From Branchiostoma floridae (Eukaryota; Chordata; Leptocardii; Amphioxiformes; Branchiostomatidae): a stretch of DNA of 58,688 bases. Made by a program: the position numbers and the translations under genes. The DNA lies in contig NC_049989.1 of assembly GCF_000003815.2 (NCBI RefSeq), positions 9,899,829 to 9,958,516 on the forward strand, given 5' to 3'. How positions within the stretch are numbered: position 1 is the stretch's first letter; each line of letters begins with the position of its first letter. The notes beneath the pieces are model-generated. The model saw only the letters and a list, made by a program, of their open reading frames with translations. It had not been told where the DNA came from and made no database searches. Positions 42,501 to 51,867 of the stretch are shown one piece after another.

Positions 42501-45500
42501 TCTGAAATAGGCAAACTATGGTTTCATTGGAAAGATCTCTTTGTGGGAAGTTGAACACTGCAATCCGTTTTTTAATAGCTCTTGTTGTTGGCGAATTATT
42601 CGCGTTTATAGCTTAGTCCCCCTAACCGCGACCAAAAATGTGAATTTTTCAAAAGTGTCCGAAATAGGCAAACTATGGTATCATTGGAAAGGTCCCTTTG
42701 TGGGGAGTTGAACACTGCAATCCGTTTTTTAATAGCTCATGTTGTTGGCGAGTTTTTCGCGTTTATAGCTTAGCTCCGATAACAGTAGCCAAAAAATGTG
42801 GATTTTTCAAAAGTGTTCGAAATAGGCAAACTATGGTATCATTGGAAAGGTCTCTTTGTGGGGAGTTGAACACTGCAATCCGTTTTTTAATAGCTCTTGT
42901 TGTTGGCGAGTTATTTGCGTTTATAGCTAAGTCCCCCTAACCGCGACCAAAAATGTGGATTTTTCAAAAGTGTCTGAAATAGGCAAACTATGGTTTCATT
43001 GGAAAGGTCTCTTTGTGGGGAGTTGAACACTGCAATCCGTTTTTTAATAGCTCTTGTTGTTGGCGAGTTATTCGCGTTTAAAGCTAAGTCCCCCTAACCG
43101 CGACCAAAAATGTGGATTTTTCAAAAGTGTCTGAAATAGGCAAACTATGGTTTCATTGGAAAGGTCTCTTTGTGGGAAGTTGAACACTGCAATCCGTTTT
43201 TTAATAGCTCTTCTTGTTGGCGAGTTATTCGCGTTTAAAGCTAAGTCCCCCTAACCGCGACCAAAAATGTAAATTTTTCAAAAGTGTCCGAAATGGGCAA
43301 GCTATGGTAGCATTGGAAAGGTCTCTTTGTGGGGAGTTGAACACTGCAATCCGGTTTTTAATAGCTCTTGTTGTTGGCGAGTTATTCGCGTTTAAAGCTA
43401 AGTCCCCCTAACCGCGACCAAAAATGTGGATTTTTGAAAAGTGTCCGAAATGGACAAACTATGGTATTATTGGAAAGGTCTCTTTGTGGGGAGTTGAACA
43501 CTGCAATCTGTTTTTAAATAGCTCTTGTTGTTGGCGAGTTATTCGCGTTTATAGCTAAGCACCGATAACAGTAACCAAAAACTGTGGATTTTTCAAAAGT
43601 GTCCGAAATAGGCAAACTATGGTATCATTGGAAAGGTCTCTTTGTGGGGAGTTGAACACTGCAATCCGTTTTCTAACAGCTTTTGTTGTTGGCGAGTTAT
43701 TTGCGTTTATAGCTAAGTCCCCCTAACCGCGACCAAAAATGTGGATTTTTGAAAAGTGTCCGAAATTGGCAAACTATGGTATCATTGGAAAGGTCTCTTT
43801 GTGGGGAGTTGAACACTGCAATCCGTTTTCTAACAGCTCTTGTTGTTGGCGAGTTATTTGCGTTTATAGCTCAGTCCCCCTAACCGCGACCAAAAATGTG
43901 AATTTTTCAAAAGTGTCCGAAATAGGCAAACTATGGTATCATTGGAAAGGTCTCTTTGTGGGGAGTTGAACACTGCAATCCGTTTTTTAACAGCTCTTGT
44001 TGTTGGCGAGTTATTCGCGTTTATAGCTAAGTCCCCCTAACCGCGACCAAAAATGTGGATTTTTCAAAAGTGTCCGAAATAGGCAAACTATGGTATCATT
44101 GGAAAGGTCTCTTTGTGGGGAGTTGAACACTGCAATCCGTTTTTTAATAGCTCTTGTTGTTGGCGAGTTATTTGCGTTTATAGCTAAGTCCCCCTAACCG
44201 CGACCAAAAATGTGGATTTTTCAAAAGTGTCCGAAATAGGCAAACTATGGTTTCATTGGAAAGGTCTCTTTGTGGGGAGTTGAACACTGCAATCCGTTTT
44301 TTAATAGCTCTTGTTGTGGGCGAATTATTCGCGTTTATAGCTTAGTCCCCCTAACCGCGACCAAAAATGTAATTTTTTCAAAAGTGTCCGAAATTGGCAA
44401 ACTATGGTATCATTGGAAAGGTCTCTTTGTGGGGAGTTGAACACTGCAATCCGTTTTTTAATAGCTCTTGTTGTGGGCGAGTTGTTTGCTTTTATAGCTA
44501 AGTCCCCCTAACCGCGACCAAAAATGTGGATTTTTGAAAAGTGTCCGAAATTGGCAAACTATGGTATCATTGGAAAGGTCTCTTTGTGGGGAGTTGAACA
44601 CTGCAGTCGGTTTTTAATAGCTCTTGTTGTTGGCGAGTTATTTGCGTTTATAGCTAAGTCCCCCTAACCGCGACCAAAAATGTGGATTTTTGAAAAGTGT
44701 CTGAAATAGGCAAACTATGGTATCATTGGAAAGGTCTCTTTGTGGGGAGTTGAACACTGCAATCCGTTTTTTTAATAGCTCTTGTTGTTGGCGAGTTATT
44801 TGCTTTTATAGCTAAGTCCCCCTAACCGCGACCAAAAATGTGGATTTTTGAAAAGTGTCCGAAATTGGCAAACTATGGTATCATTGGAAAGGTCTCTTTG
44901 TGGGGAGTTGAACACTGCAGTCGGTTTTTAATAGCTCTTGTTGTTGGCGAGTTATTTGCGTTTATAGCTAAGTCCCCCTAACCGCGACCAAAAATGTGGA
45001 TTTTTCAAAAGTGTCCGAAATTGGCAAACTATGGTATCATTGGAAAGGTCTCTTTGTGGGGAGTTGAACACTGCAATCCGTTTTTTAATAGCTCATGTTG
45101 TTGGCGAGTTATTCGCGTTTATAGCTAAGCACCGATAACAGTAACCAAAAAATGTGGATTTTTCAAAATTGTCCGAAATAGGCAAACTATGGTATCATTG
45201 GAAAGGTCTCTTTGTGGGGTGTTGAACACTGCAATCACGTTTTTTAATAGCTCATGTTGTTGGCGAGTTATTCGCGTTTATAGCTAAGCACCGATAACAG
45301 TAACCAAAAAATGTGGATTTTTCAAAATTGTCCGAAATAGGCAAACTATGGTATCATTGGAAAGGTCTCTTTGTGGGAGTTTAACACTGCAATCCGTTTT
45401 CTAACAGCTCTTGTTGTTGGTGAGTTATTTGCGTTTATAGCTAAGTCCCCTTAACCGCGACCAAAAATGTGGATTTTTCAAAAGTGTCCGAAATAGGCAA

Positions 45501-45968
45501 ACTATGGTATCATTGGAAAGGTCTCTTTGTGGGGAGTTGAACACTGCAATCCGTTTTTTAACAGCTCTTGTTGTTGGCAAGTTATTTGCGTTTATAGCAA
45601 AGTCCCCCTAACCGTGACCAAAAATGTGGATTTTTCAAAAGTGTCCGAAATTGGCAAACTATGGTATCATTGGAAAGGTCTCTTTGTGGGGAGTTGAACA
45701 CTGCAATCCGTTTTTTAATAGCTCTTGTTGTTGGCGAATTATTCGCGTTTATAGCTAAGTCCCCCTAACCGCGACCAAAAATGTGGATTTTTCAAAAGTG
45801 TCCGAAATTGGCAAACTATGGTATCATTGGAAAGGTCTCTTTGTGGGGAGTTGAACACTGCAATCCGTTTTTTAATAGCTCATGTTGTTGGCGAGTTATT
45901 CGCGTTTATAGCTAAGCACCGATTACAGTAACCAAAAATGTGGATTTTTGAGAAGTGTCCGAAATAGG
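39561..45968. repeat. Main 157-bp satellite array
   Basis: About two reverse units (39561-39868) meet about 39 forward units (39869-45968). The anchor AACCGCGACC recurs at 39951, 40108, 40265 and 40422, a 157-bp step. Two classes differ in one ~20-bp window: CCCCCTAACCGCGACC (common) and CACCGATAACAGTAACC (near 40571, 41197, 42773 as a variant, 43559, 45129, 45288 and 45916). Open frames in it that read as similar 60-90 residue peptides are by-products of the repeat. The unit aligns with the 171-bp satellite at 1-1607. Confidence 0.97.
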
Positions 45969-45989
45969 AAACAGGTTAAACAGGCCAAC

Positions 45990-46495
45990 TCACTCCTCCC
46001 AAGCCCTGCTGAGGCCGTCTGCGTTCCCATTTTGGATGCCCTTTTTGTGTTCGAACTCGATGTCGTGCTCCTGCAGCAAGAAGCTCCACCGCATGAGTCG
46101 CCTGTTTTTATCCCGTACCTGGCCAAGCCACGTCAAGGGTTTGTGGTCTGACTGGACGATGAAGGGGACACCATAGATGTAGTACCGAAACTGTTCGGTG
46201 GCGAAAAGGATTGCGAAGCATTCTTTCTCGATGGTCGACCATTTTTTTTGTCGGTCGGTCAGCTTCTTGCTTCGATAGGCAATGGGATGGTCGCGCCCTG
46301 CAGCATCTGTTTGGCTGAGGACAGCCCCAATGCCGTTATCGCAAGCGTCTACCTGGATAATGAACGGCTTGTTGTGGTCAGCTACCTTCAGGACCGGCTC
46401 GTTGCAGAGAGTTTCCTTCAACTTGTCGAAGGCAGCTGAACATTGCGGGGACCAGATGATGTTGTTTGGTCTGTTTTTCTTCAGCAGATCTGTCA
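45990..46495 (-). pseudogene. Gypsy RNase H segment, out of frame with RT
   Basis: The frame from the 7-G run to the stop at 45990 shows the RNase H-like pattern: FIIQVDACDNGIGAVLSQ, PIAYRSKKLT, WSTIEKECFAI, FIVQSDHKPLTWL and ADGLSRAWEE. It is separated from the RT by a one-base length change in the homopolymer at 46496-46502. The catalytic-type Asp (QVDAC), Glu (EKEC) and Asp (SDHK) are kept. Confidence 0.88.
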
Positions 46496-47607
46496 GGGGG
46501 GGCCGCCATACTGGACATGTTAGGGATGAAGTCCTTGTAGTAGTTTACTAATCCTATGAATGCCCTAACTCCTCTTTTGGTCTTGGGGGTCGGAGTGTTT
46601 TGGATGGCTGCCACCTTGCTGGACATGGGGCATACTTCGCCTTGTCCCACCACCTTGCCTAGGTAGTCCGCCTTTTGCATGGCCAACCTGCATTTTGACG
46701 GCTTCACCGTTAGACATGCATTTGCAAGGCGGGTTAAGATGTCGTCCAGATGTTTCAGGTGGTCCTGCCACGTGAGGCTGCTAACCACAATGTCATCCAT
46801 CACTGCCCTCGCATATTCTTCCGCTCCTCGGAGTATCTTGTCCATCATGCGCTGAAAACAGGCAGGCGCGTTCTTCATTCCGAATGGCATCCGGGTGAAC
46901 TCGAAATGACCGTATGGGGTCTGAAAGGCCGACTTGCTCCTGGCCCTGGCTGATAGCGGTATTTGGTAGAAGCCTTTGGTCAAGTCGATAACCGATATGT
47001 ACCGTGACGCACCTACTCCATCAATGATTTCGTCGATTCTAGGCATGGGATATCTATCGGCGATGGTCTCGTTGTTGAGCTTCCTATAGTCAACACACAT
47101 ACGGACCCCGCCATCTTTCTTGTTCACAAGAACTACTGGTGCGTTGTATGGGCTCTCTGACTCTTGTATGATTCCCAGTTCTTTTAGGCTGTTGATTTCT
47201 CGTTGTAGCTCAGGTCTCATCTTGTGAGGAATGGGGTATGCTCTCTGATGAGTATGCTGATCGTTGTGAGTAAGGATGTCAAACTCGGTGACCGTTGTTT
47301 TCCCTGGGTTGCCAGAGATGACTGCAGTGTGTTTGTGGACCAGGCTTTTAAGTTCTTCTAGCTGTGCGTCGGAGAGATGGGGGCCATAGGTGATTTCTGA
47401 TAACTCTGCACTTTCAGAAATCGCCGTATCAAGGCCGGGAAGGTCTTCTCCTGATCCACTATCAAGTGTGGTAGAGGCTGCAACCTGCATTGGCTGCTCC
47501 CATGGGCGGAGAAGGTTAACGTGATAGATCCGAATCCTCTTTATCCGACGGCCACCTTGTAGTCTACAGAGTTCATCTTCTGCATGATGGTGTAGGGTCC
47601 TCTCCAT
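46496..47607 (-). pseudogene. Gypsy reverse transcriptase
   Basis: The frame opens at an ATG at 47607, overlapping the upstream frame by 67 bp. It starts by completing the integrase C-terminus (IYHVNLLRPWE), then carries RT motifs: YPIPHKMRPEL, GIIQESESPYNAPVVLVNKK, VCVDYRKLN-type MCVDYRKLN, YISVIDLTKGFYQIPL, FQTPYGHFEFTRMPFGMKNAP and the active site as VMDDIVV, where most Gypsy elements have YLDD. The frame is lost at a run of seven Gs (46496-46502 on plus), then reads unrelated residues to a stop at 46378. One homopolymer indel therefore separates it from RNase H. Confidence 0.88.
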
Positions 47608-50240
47608 TGTCGTTGTAGTTTCGAGGTAGAGGAAGGGAGAAGTACCAGAACTTGATCACCGACACTGAATTCCCTGTCTCTGGCTGTCTTATCATACCAG
47701 GCTTTGGACTTCTTCTGTGCTGTTTCTTGTGTATGAAGGGACCACTCTTTCATCCATTCAAGCTTAGTCTTCAAGTCGGTGATGTAGTCGGCAAGGCTGT
47801 CTTCATGCTCCTCCTCGTCAAGCCACGTCTCCTGGAGAACTGTCAGTGGACCCCTGACTGGTCGTCCAAAGGTCAGTTCAAAGGGCGAGAAGCCCGTCGA
47901 TGAGCACGGAGTTTCCCGATAGGCGAAACATATGTGTGGGAGGTATTCATCCCAGTCTTTGGCGTCGTCACTTACAAGCTTGCGGAGCATGGCTTTGAGG
48001 GTGCCGTTGAAGCGCTCGCATACTCCGTTTGTTTGAGGGTGGTAGGGTGAAGTGCGGAGTTTGTGGATGCCGAGCTGCTCGCACAGTTGGGTGATAACTG
48101 TGGACATGAAATTGGCTCCCTGATCAGTGAGGAGCTCTTCAGGGATGCCAACTCTGGAGAAAAAGGCCACGAGTGCATTAGCGACACGTTCAGCTTCTGT
48201 GGACGGGAGGGGTATTGCTTCTGGGTAGCGTGTAGCATGGTCCACAATAGTGAGGATGAACCTGTTGCCTGAGTGTGATCGGGGAAGTGGGCCGACAATA
48301 TCAATACCAATCCGTCGGAATGGTTCGCCGATGATGGGCGGAGCTACCATTGTGTGTTTTTCTCCCGCACGTCGGGTGGCAGACTTTTGGCATTGTGGGC
48401 ATCCTTTGCAGAAGCGCTTCACATCTCTGAAGATTCCGGGCCAATAGAAATGCTGGAGGACACGCTCCCTTGTGCGGGCGATCCCTAAGTGCCCTGCGAA
48501 CGGGATTGCATGGGCTAGCCGAAGAACAGTGATTCTATGCTCTGCTGGGACGACCACCTGGAAGACCGGCGAAATACCCAGTGCTGTACTGTTCTCATTC
48601 CGCCGCTTAGGTGGAGTCCATTTCCTCATGAGGTACCCACGCCTCTTAACATAGCATGTTTGCAGGTGACTGCTCTCCGGTTCTGAAACAGCATCTTGCC
48701 ATGCAGAGTGCAGGGAGGGGTCGGCAGACTGCTGGGCAAGTAGGAGCTGTGGGGTGATATCAAAGACGGACGGCTCATCCTCTAGAGAGATTGGCGGGTC
48801 TGCGTCGTCGAGGAGGTCGTCTTCTATGAGAACACAATTGTCGTCGTCATCTACTGTTTCCGCTTCCTCTGCCGGGAAGAGGGGGGTGGGATGGACATCG
48901 GATTGGGATGCCTCTTCCGCTATCTTCTCCTCAGCTGCTTTGGTTCGTTGGGCCTGTGCACGGGTGACAGCGCATGCGGTGTGGTAATCGTTGCCCAGCA
49001 GAACAGGGAATGGAGTGTTCATGACTCCAACCTCTACTTGCTTCTGTTGGCCTGCAACGTCGAGAGTGACGAGAGCCGTGGGAATCTCATCAACCGTGCC
49101 ATTGGCCATCCTAACTCTGATGAATTCGCCGAGGTATGATTGTTCTGGTACGTACTTGCCATTGACGAAAGTCATGGTGCTTCCCGTATCTCGGTAGACA
49201 TGGACTCTCTGGCCGTTGACTTTGCCTTCAAGGCTGTACTGGTTGTCTGGGACGGGCTGGTCCGAGTCCCAGAATTTGTAACGACCTTGGCAGAACATGC
49301 TTGTTTGCGGCTTTGGCCGCTTCTTGCATCCTTGGGTTTCATGGCCGTATGACTTGCAGTGGTGGCAGTAGAGTTTGGGGAGCGAGGGGCTTGTGTTAGA
49401 GTACTTGTGTTTGTTAGTGATACGGTCGGCAGCAGCGGCCAAGTCTTTTGGCTCCCACATTTCCTGTTCCTGCAGTTTGTCCGCAACATCAGGAGGGCAA
49501 CCATCCAGGAACTGTTCTCTTATGATTAGCTGGATGAGAAACTGCGCCCTATCGTCCTCCTTCTTGCGTTCGCGTTGAGCTGCATCGACCCAGCGACCGA
49601 GAGCAACATTGAGCTGACACAGCCACTCCTTGTAGCTGTCAGCTGTTTTTTTCCTGGAGTGCCGGAAGCGTCGCCTATACTCCTCTGCCGTGAGTTCATA
49701 TTTGGCATATATGGCGAGTTTGACCTTGTCATAATCCATGCTGTCATTTTCGGACAGCTGAACAAAGGCTTCTCGGGCCTTCCCAGATAGGAGTGCTGCA
49801 AGCTTAGGAGCCCACTTGGGCCTGGGCCACCCATTGGCTGTCGCGAGGCGTTCAAATGTGGTGAGGTACACCTCTACATCCTCACCCTCGACGAACGGTG
49901 GAATCTTGGGACCCTTCGTGGACTCTGCTGTGGCGGTTGGCGGTGGGGTTTTTTGTCCTTCCAGGGCAAGCTTGGTTTCTAACAGCTTTCGTTCTTCCAC
50001 CAACAGTTGGTGTTCCGCCACATGTCGTTGTTTGGCTGCTTCGAGTTCTAGCTTCAGCTTCTCTAGCTCCAACTCTTTGAGTTTGACTGCAGTGGCTTCT
50101 TCTTCACGCTGTCTGCTTTCATGGCCATACAGCTGAGCAATCATGTCCTCTTTATCCAAGGAGGAATGGTCTATTCCCCGTTCCCCACAGGCTTTCCGGA
50201 GGTTTGCCATGGACATCTGACTAAATTTTGGCGGTGCCAT
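47541..50240 (-). CDS. Gypsy gag-protease-integrase polyprotein, 899 aa
   Basis: An intact frame from the ATG at 50240. Residues 1-90 include a long charged coiled coil. The capsid-like gag region (about 115-280) includes SGKAREAF and YAKYELTAEEYR. A CCHC zinc knuckle, C292-C295-H300-C305, follows. Protease shows DTGS at 351-354 and LLGNDY near 414. Integrase has the zinc-binding His/Cys set (H577, H584, C614, C617), the catalytic triad D647, D706, E742, and a GPY/F-type QWRGPYTI near residue 880. The stop falls inside the GPY/F domain, whose remainder is in the next frame. No chromodomain is visible. No stop or frameshift lies within, so the copy is fairly young. Confidence 0.93.
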   Translation of the reverse strand: MAPPKFSQMSMANLRKACGERGIDHSSLDKEDMIAQLYGHESRQREEEATAVKLKELELEKLKLELEAAKQRHVAEHQLLVEERKLLETKLALEGQKTPPPTATAESTKGPKIPPFVEGEDVEVYLTTFERLATANGWPRPKWAPKLAALLSGKAREAFVQLSENDSMDYDKVKLAIYAKYELTAEEYRRRFRHSRKKTADSYKEWLCQLNVALGRWVDAAQRERKKEDDRAQFLIQLIIREQFLDGCPPDVADKLQEQEMWEPKDLAAAADRITNKHKYSNTSPSLPKLYCHHCKSYGHETQGCKKRPKPQTSMFCQGRYKFWDSDQPVPDNQYSLEGKVNGQRVHVYRDTGSTMTFVNGKYVPEQSYLGEFIRVRMANGTVDEIPTALVTLDVAGQQKQVEVGVMNTPFPVLLGNDYHTACAVTRAQAQRTKAAEEKIAEEASQSDVHPTPLFPAEEAETVDDDDNCVLIEDDLLDDADPPISLEDEPSVFDITPQLLLAQQSADPSLHSAWQDAVSEPESSHLQTCYVKRRGYLMRKWTPPKRRNENSTALGISPVFQVVVPAEHRITVLRLAHAIPFAGHLGIARTRERVLQHFYWPGIFRDVKRFCKGCPQCQKSATRRAGEKHTMVAPPIIGEPFRRIGIDIVGPLPRSHSGNRFILTIVDHATRYPEAIPLPSTEAERVANALVAFFSRVGIPEELLTDQGANFMSTVITQLCEQLGIHKLRTSPYHPQTNGVCERFNGTLKAMLRKLVSDDAKDWDEYLPHICFAYRETPCSSTGFSPFELTFGRPVRGPLTVLQETWLDEEEHEDSLADYITDLKTKLEWMKEWSLHTQETAQKKSKAWYDKTARDREFSVGDQVLVLLPSSTSKLQRQWRGPYTIMQKMNSVDYKVAVG

Positions 50241-51269
50241 GACAACGCAGACGGCTCAATAGGGCTCGGGTTGGCGACTTGAGATGGTATACAAGTACAA
50301 CTGCTACAACAACGTACAAAGAACTGAGTTAAAACGGCCCGCTGAGGGGTAAGATACAGAGAACTAACTTAAAACGGCCCACAAGGCAGCAAGATACAAA
50401 GAACTGATTTGAAACGGCCCACTCAGGGGGCCAGGCAGTAAGACGATCTACTCACTGGGTCACTGAGGAATGCAAAGCAGATGGCACACACAGCCAGTAC
50501 AGTAACAAATTCGAGTAGAACAATAATAAGTCAACAAAACAAGAATCAAAGTTAACACAAAAGTAAAGTAACAAGTCCGGAGATACACTAGATCTGGCAG
50601 TGGTAACAAGAAAATATAAACAGGTACAGTCAGTGAGTCGTAGGAGCAAATCTAGTGTACTTTCTTAGAGAGTTCAGGTAAACAAGGGTGCCTAGCCTAG
50701 CACATCTGGAGGTCGTTAGGGCATCGACTTTTCCTGGTGCATCACATGCAACAAAGTAAAATGGAAAAGAAGAACTTACGACAGGTCGTTGGAGATGGGC
50801 GCTGAAAGTAAAGAAAAACGTATTGTGCAAAGGAGATAATTTGCAGTCTGTGTCCACAAGGGTCAGGTTGACCTATTAAATGGAGAAAAGTTCTACTGTC
50901 CTATGTTCTCCCCGGTGAAGCTGGGACGGTCGTGTCTTGCAGCCTGGGAAGGACAGAAACGTCTCTCCGATGGTCGTCCTTGGGTGGTCTGCCACGTCCT
51001 GCGACTTGGGGAAGTAAAGGGTTCTGGATGTTCGGCTGTCTGCGCTGGCCTGCAACTCTGGAACACACGCTGTCAGCAAACCGGGAACTGTTCTCCTGTC
51101 CAATGGGACTCCTGTACAACGGCCGACCGAGGCTGGAAGCACGGGAGTGGATCTGGAACGGTAACCTCAGGTTGCTAGTCCAGCAATGCGGGAGACGAGG
51201 TCTTCAGCACAGCAAGAACTCCAAATAGATATCTTCCCTAGTAGAATGTGAAGTGTCCGTGACGCCAAT
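50241..51269 (-). other. Gypsy leader between LTR and gag
   Basis: About 1 kb of untranslated leader. Three imperfect copies of an ACAAAGAACTGA...AACGGCCC phrase occur at 50310-50430. No convincing protein is encoded. TTGGCGTCACGGAC next to the LTR is in the position of the primer-binding site; the tRNA was not identified. Confidence 0.65.
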
Positions 51270-51462
51270 TGTTGTGACTCGAAATGAAGGTTCTTGACGC
51301 AGGTAAAACAGACTTCAGAACTGCAGAACTTTATTGTGATCTCCTTGGAATCCAACTCATGGAATGAGGTCATATTTCAGGACTGGTCTACTACAGCCTC
51401 ATGGCTGGTCTACTACTAAATAGGGGGGGTTTCAGTACTTAGTTATAGGTGGGTTTACAACA
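51270..51462 (-). repeat. Gypsy 5' LTR
   Basis: A 193-bp segment that starts TGTTGTAAACCC and ends GAGTCACAACA on the minus strand (TG...CA ends, inverted TGTTGT/ACAACA). Satellite starts directly on the outer side at 51463. No second LTR exists in the window to confirm the borders. Confidence 0.7.
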
Positions 51463-51706
51463 GTATCATTGAAAAGGTCTCTGTGTGGGGAGTTGAACAC
51501 TGCAATCCGTTTTTTAATAGCTATTGTTGTTGGCGAGTTATTCGCGTTTGTAGCTAAGTCCCCCTTACCGCGACCAAAAATGTGGATTTTTCAAAAGTGT
51601 CCCAAATCCGCATTTTTGGTCGCGCTTAGGGAGACTTCGCTTTAGACGCGAATAACTCGCCAACCACTTTATCTATTACAAATCGGGTTGCGGTGTTCAA
51701 CTCCCT
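51463..51706. repeat. 157-bp satellite, forward then reverse, up to a gap
   Basis: Forward sequence to about 51605 meets a diverged reverse unit at CAAATCCGCATTTTTGGTCG, which runs into the N gap. Confidence 0.9.
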
Positions 51707-51806
51707 NNNNNNNNNNNNNNNNNNNNNNNNNNNNNNNNNNNNNNNNNNNNNNNNNNNNNNNNNNNNNNNNNNNNNNNNNNNNNNNNNNNNNNNNNNNNNN
51801 NNNNNN
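51707..51806. other. Assembly gap (100 N)
   Basis: Exactly 100 N, usually a placeholder for unknown length. Satellite lies on both sides. Confidence 0.99.
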
Positions 51807-51867
51807 ACTTTTAAAAAATTTATATTTTTGGTCGCGGTTAGGGGGACTAAGCTATAAACGCGAATAA
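51807..51867 (-). repeat. 157-bp satellite fragment, reverse
   Basis: Reverse-oriented satellite up to CGCGAATAA, where the poly-T of the LINE begins. Confidence 0.85.

Larger units (their letters stand above)
45969..51462 (-). mobile_element. Ty3/Gypsy LTR retrotransposon with integrase before RT, 3' truncated
   Basis: The element lies inside the satellite. In transcript order it has a 193-bp 5' LTR (51462-51270, TGTTGTAAACCC...GAGTCACAACA), a primer-site-like TTGGCGTCACGGAC directly after it, a ~1-kb leader, gag-protease-integrase (50240-47541), RT (47607-46496) and RNase H (to 45990). It ends about 20 bp after the RNase H stop, where satellite begins, so the 3' LTR is absent. Integrase upstream of RT is the reverse of normal Gypsy order and matches the Gmr1-like group described from deuterostomes. 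Confidence 0.9.

Noticed and set aside
41891-43969. Series of similar 65-87 residue frames in the satellite
   Set aside because: They are the same satellite unit read through its open frame. They lack conservation of codon structure and disappear with single-base indels.
47652-50136. Many plus-strand frames opposite the Gypsy element
   Set aside because: They are antisense shadows of the gag-protease-integrase frame and show no domain of their own.
50876-51228. Short overlapping frames in the Gypsy leader
   Set aside because: They overlap on both strands, have no recognisable motif and lie where the element has its untranslated leader.
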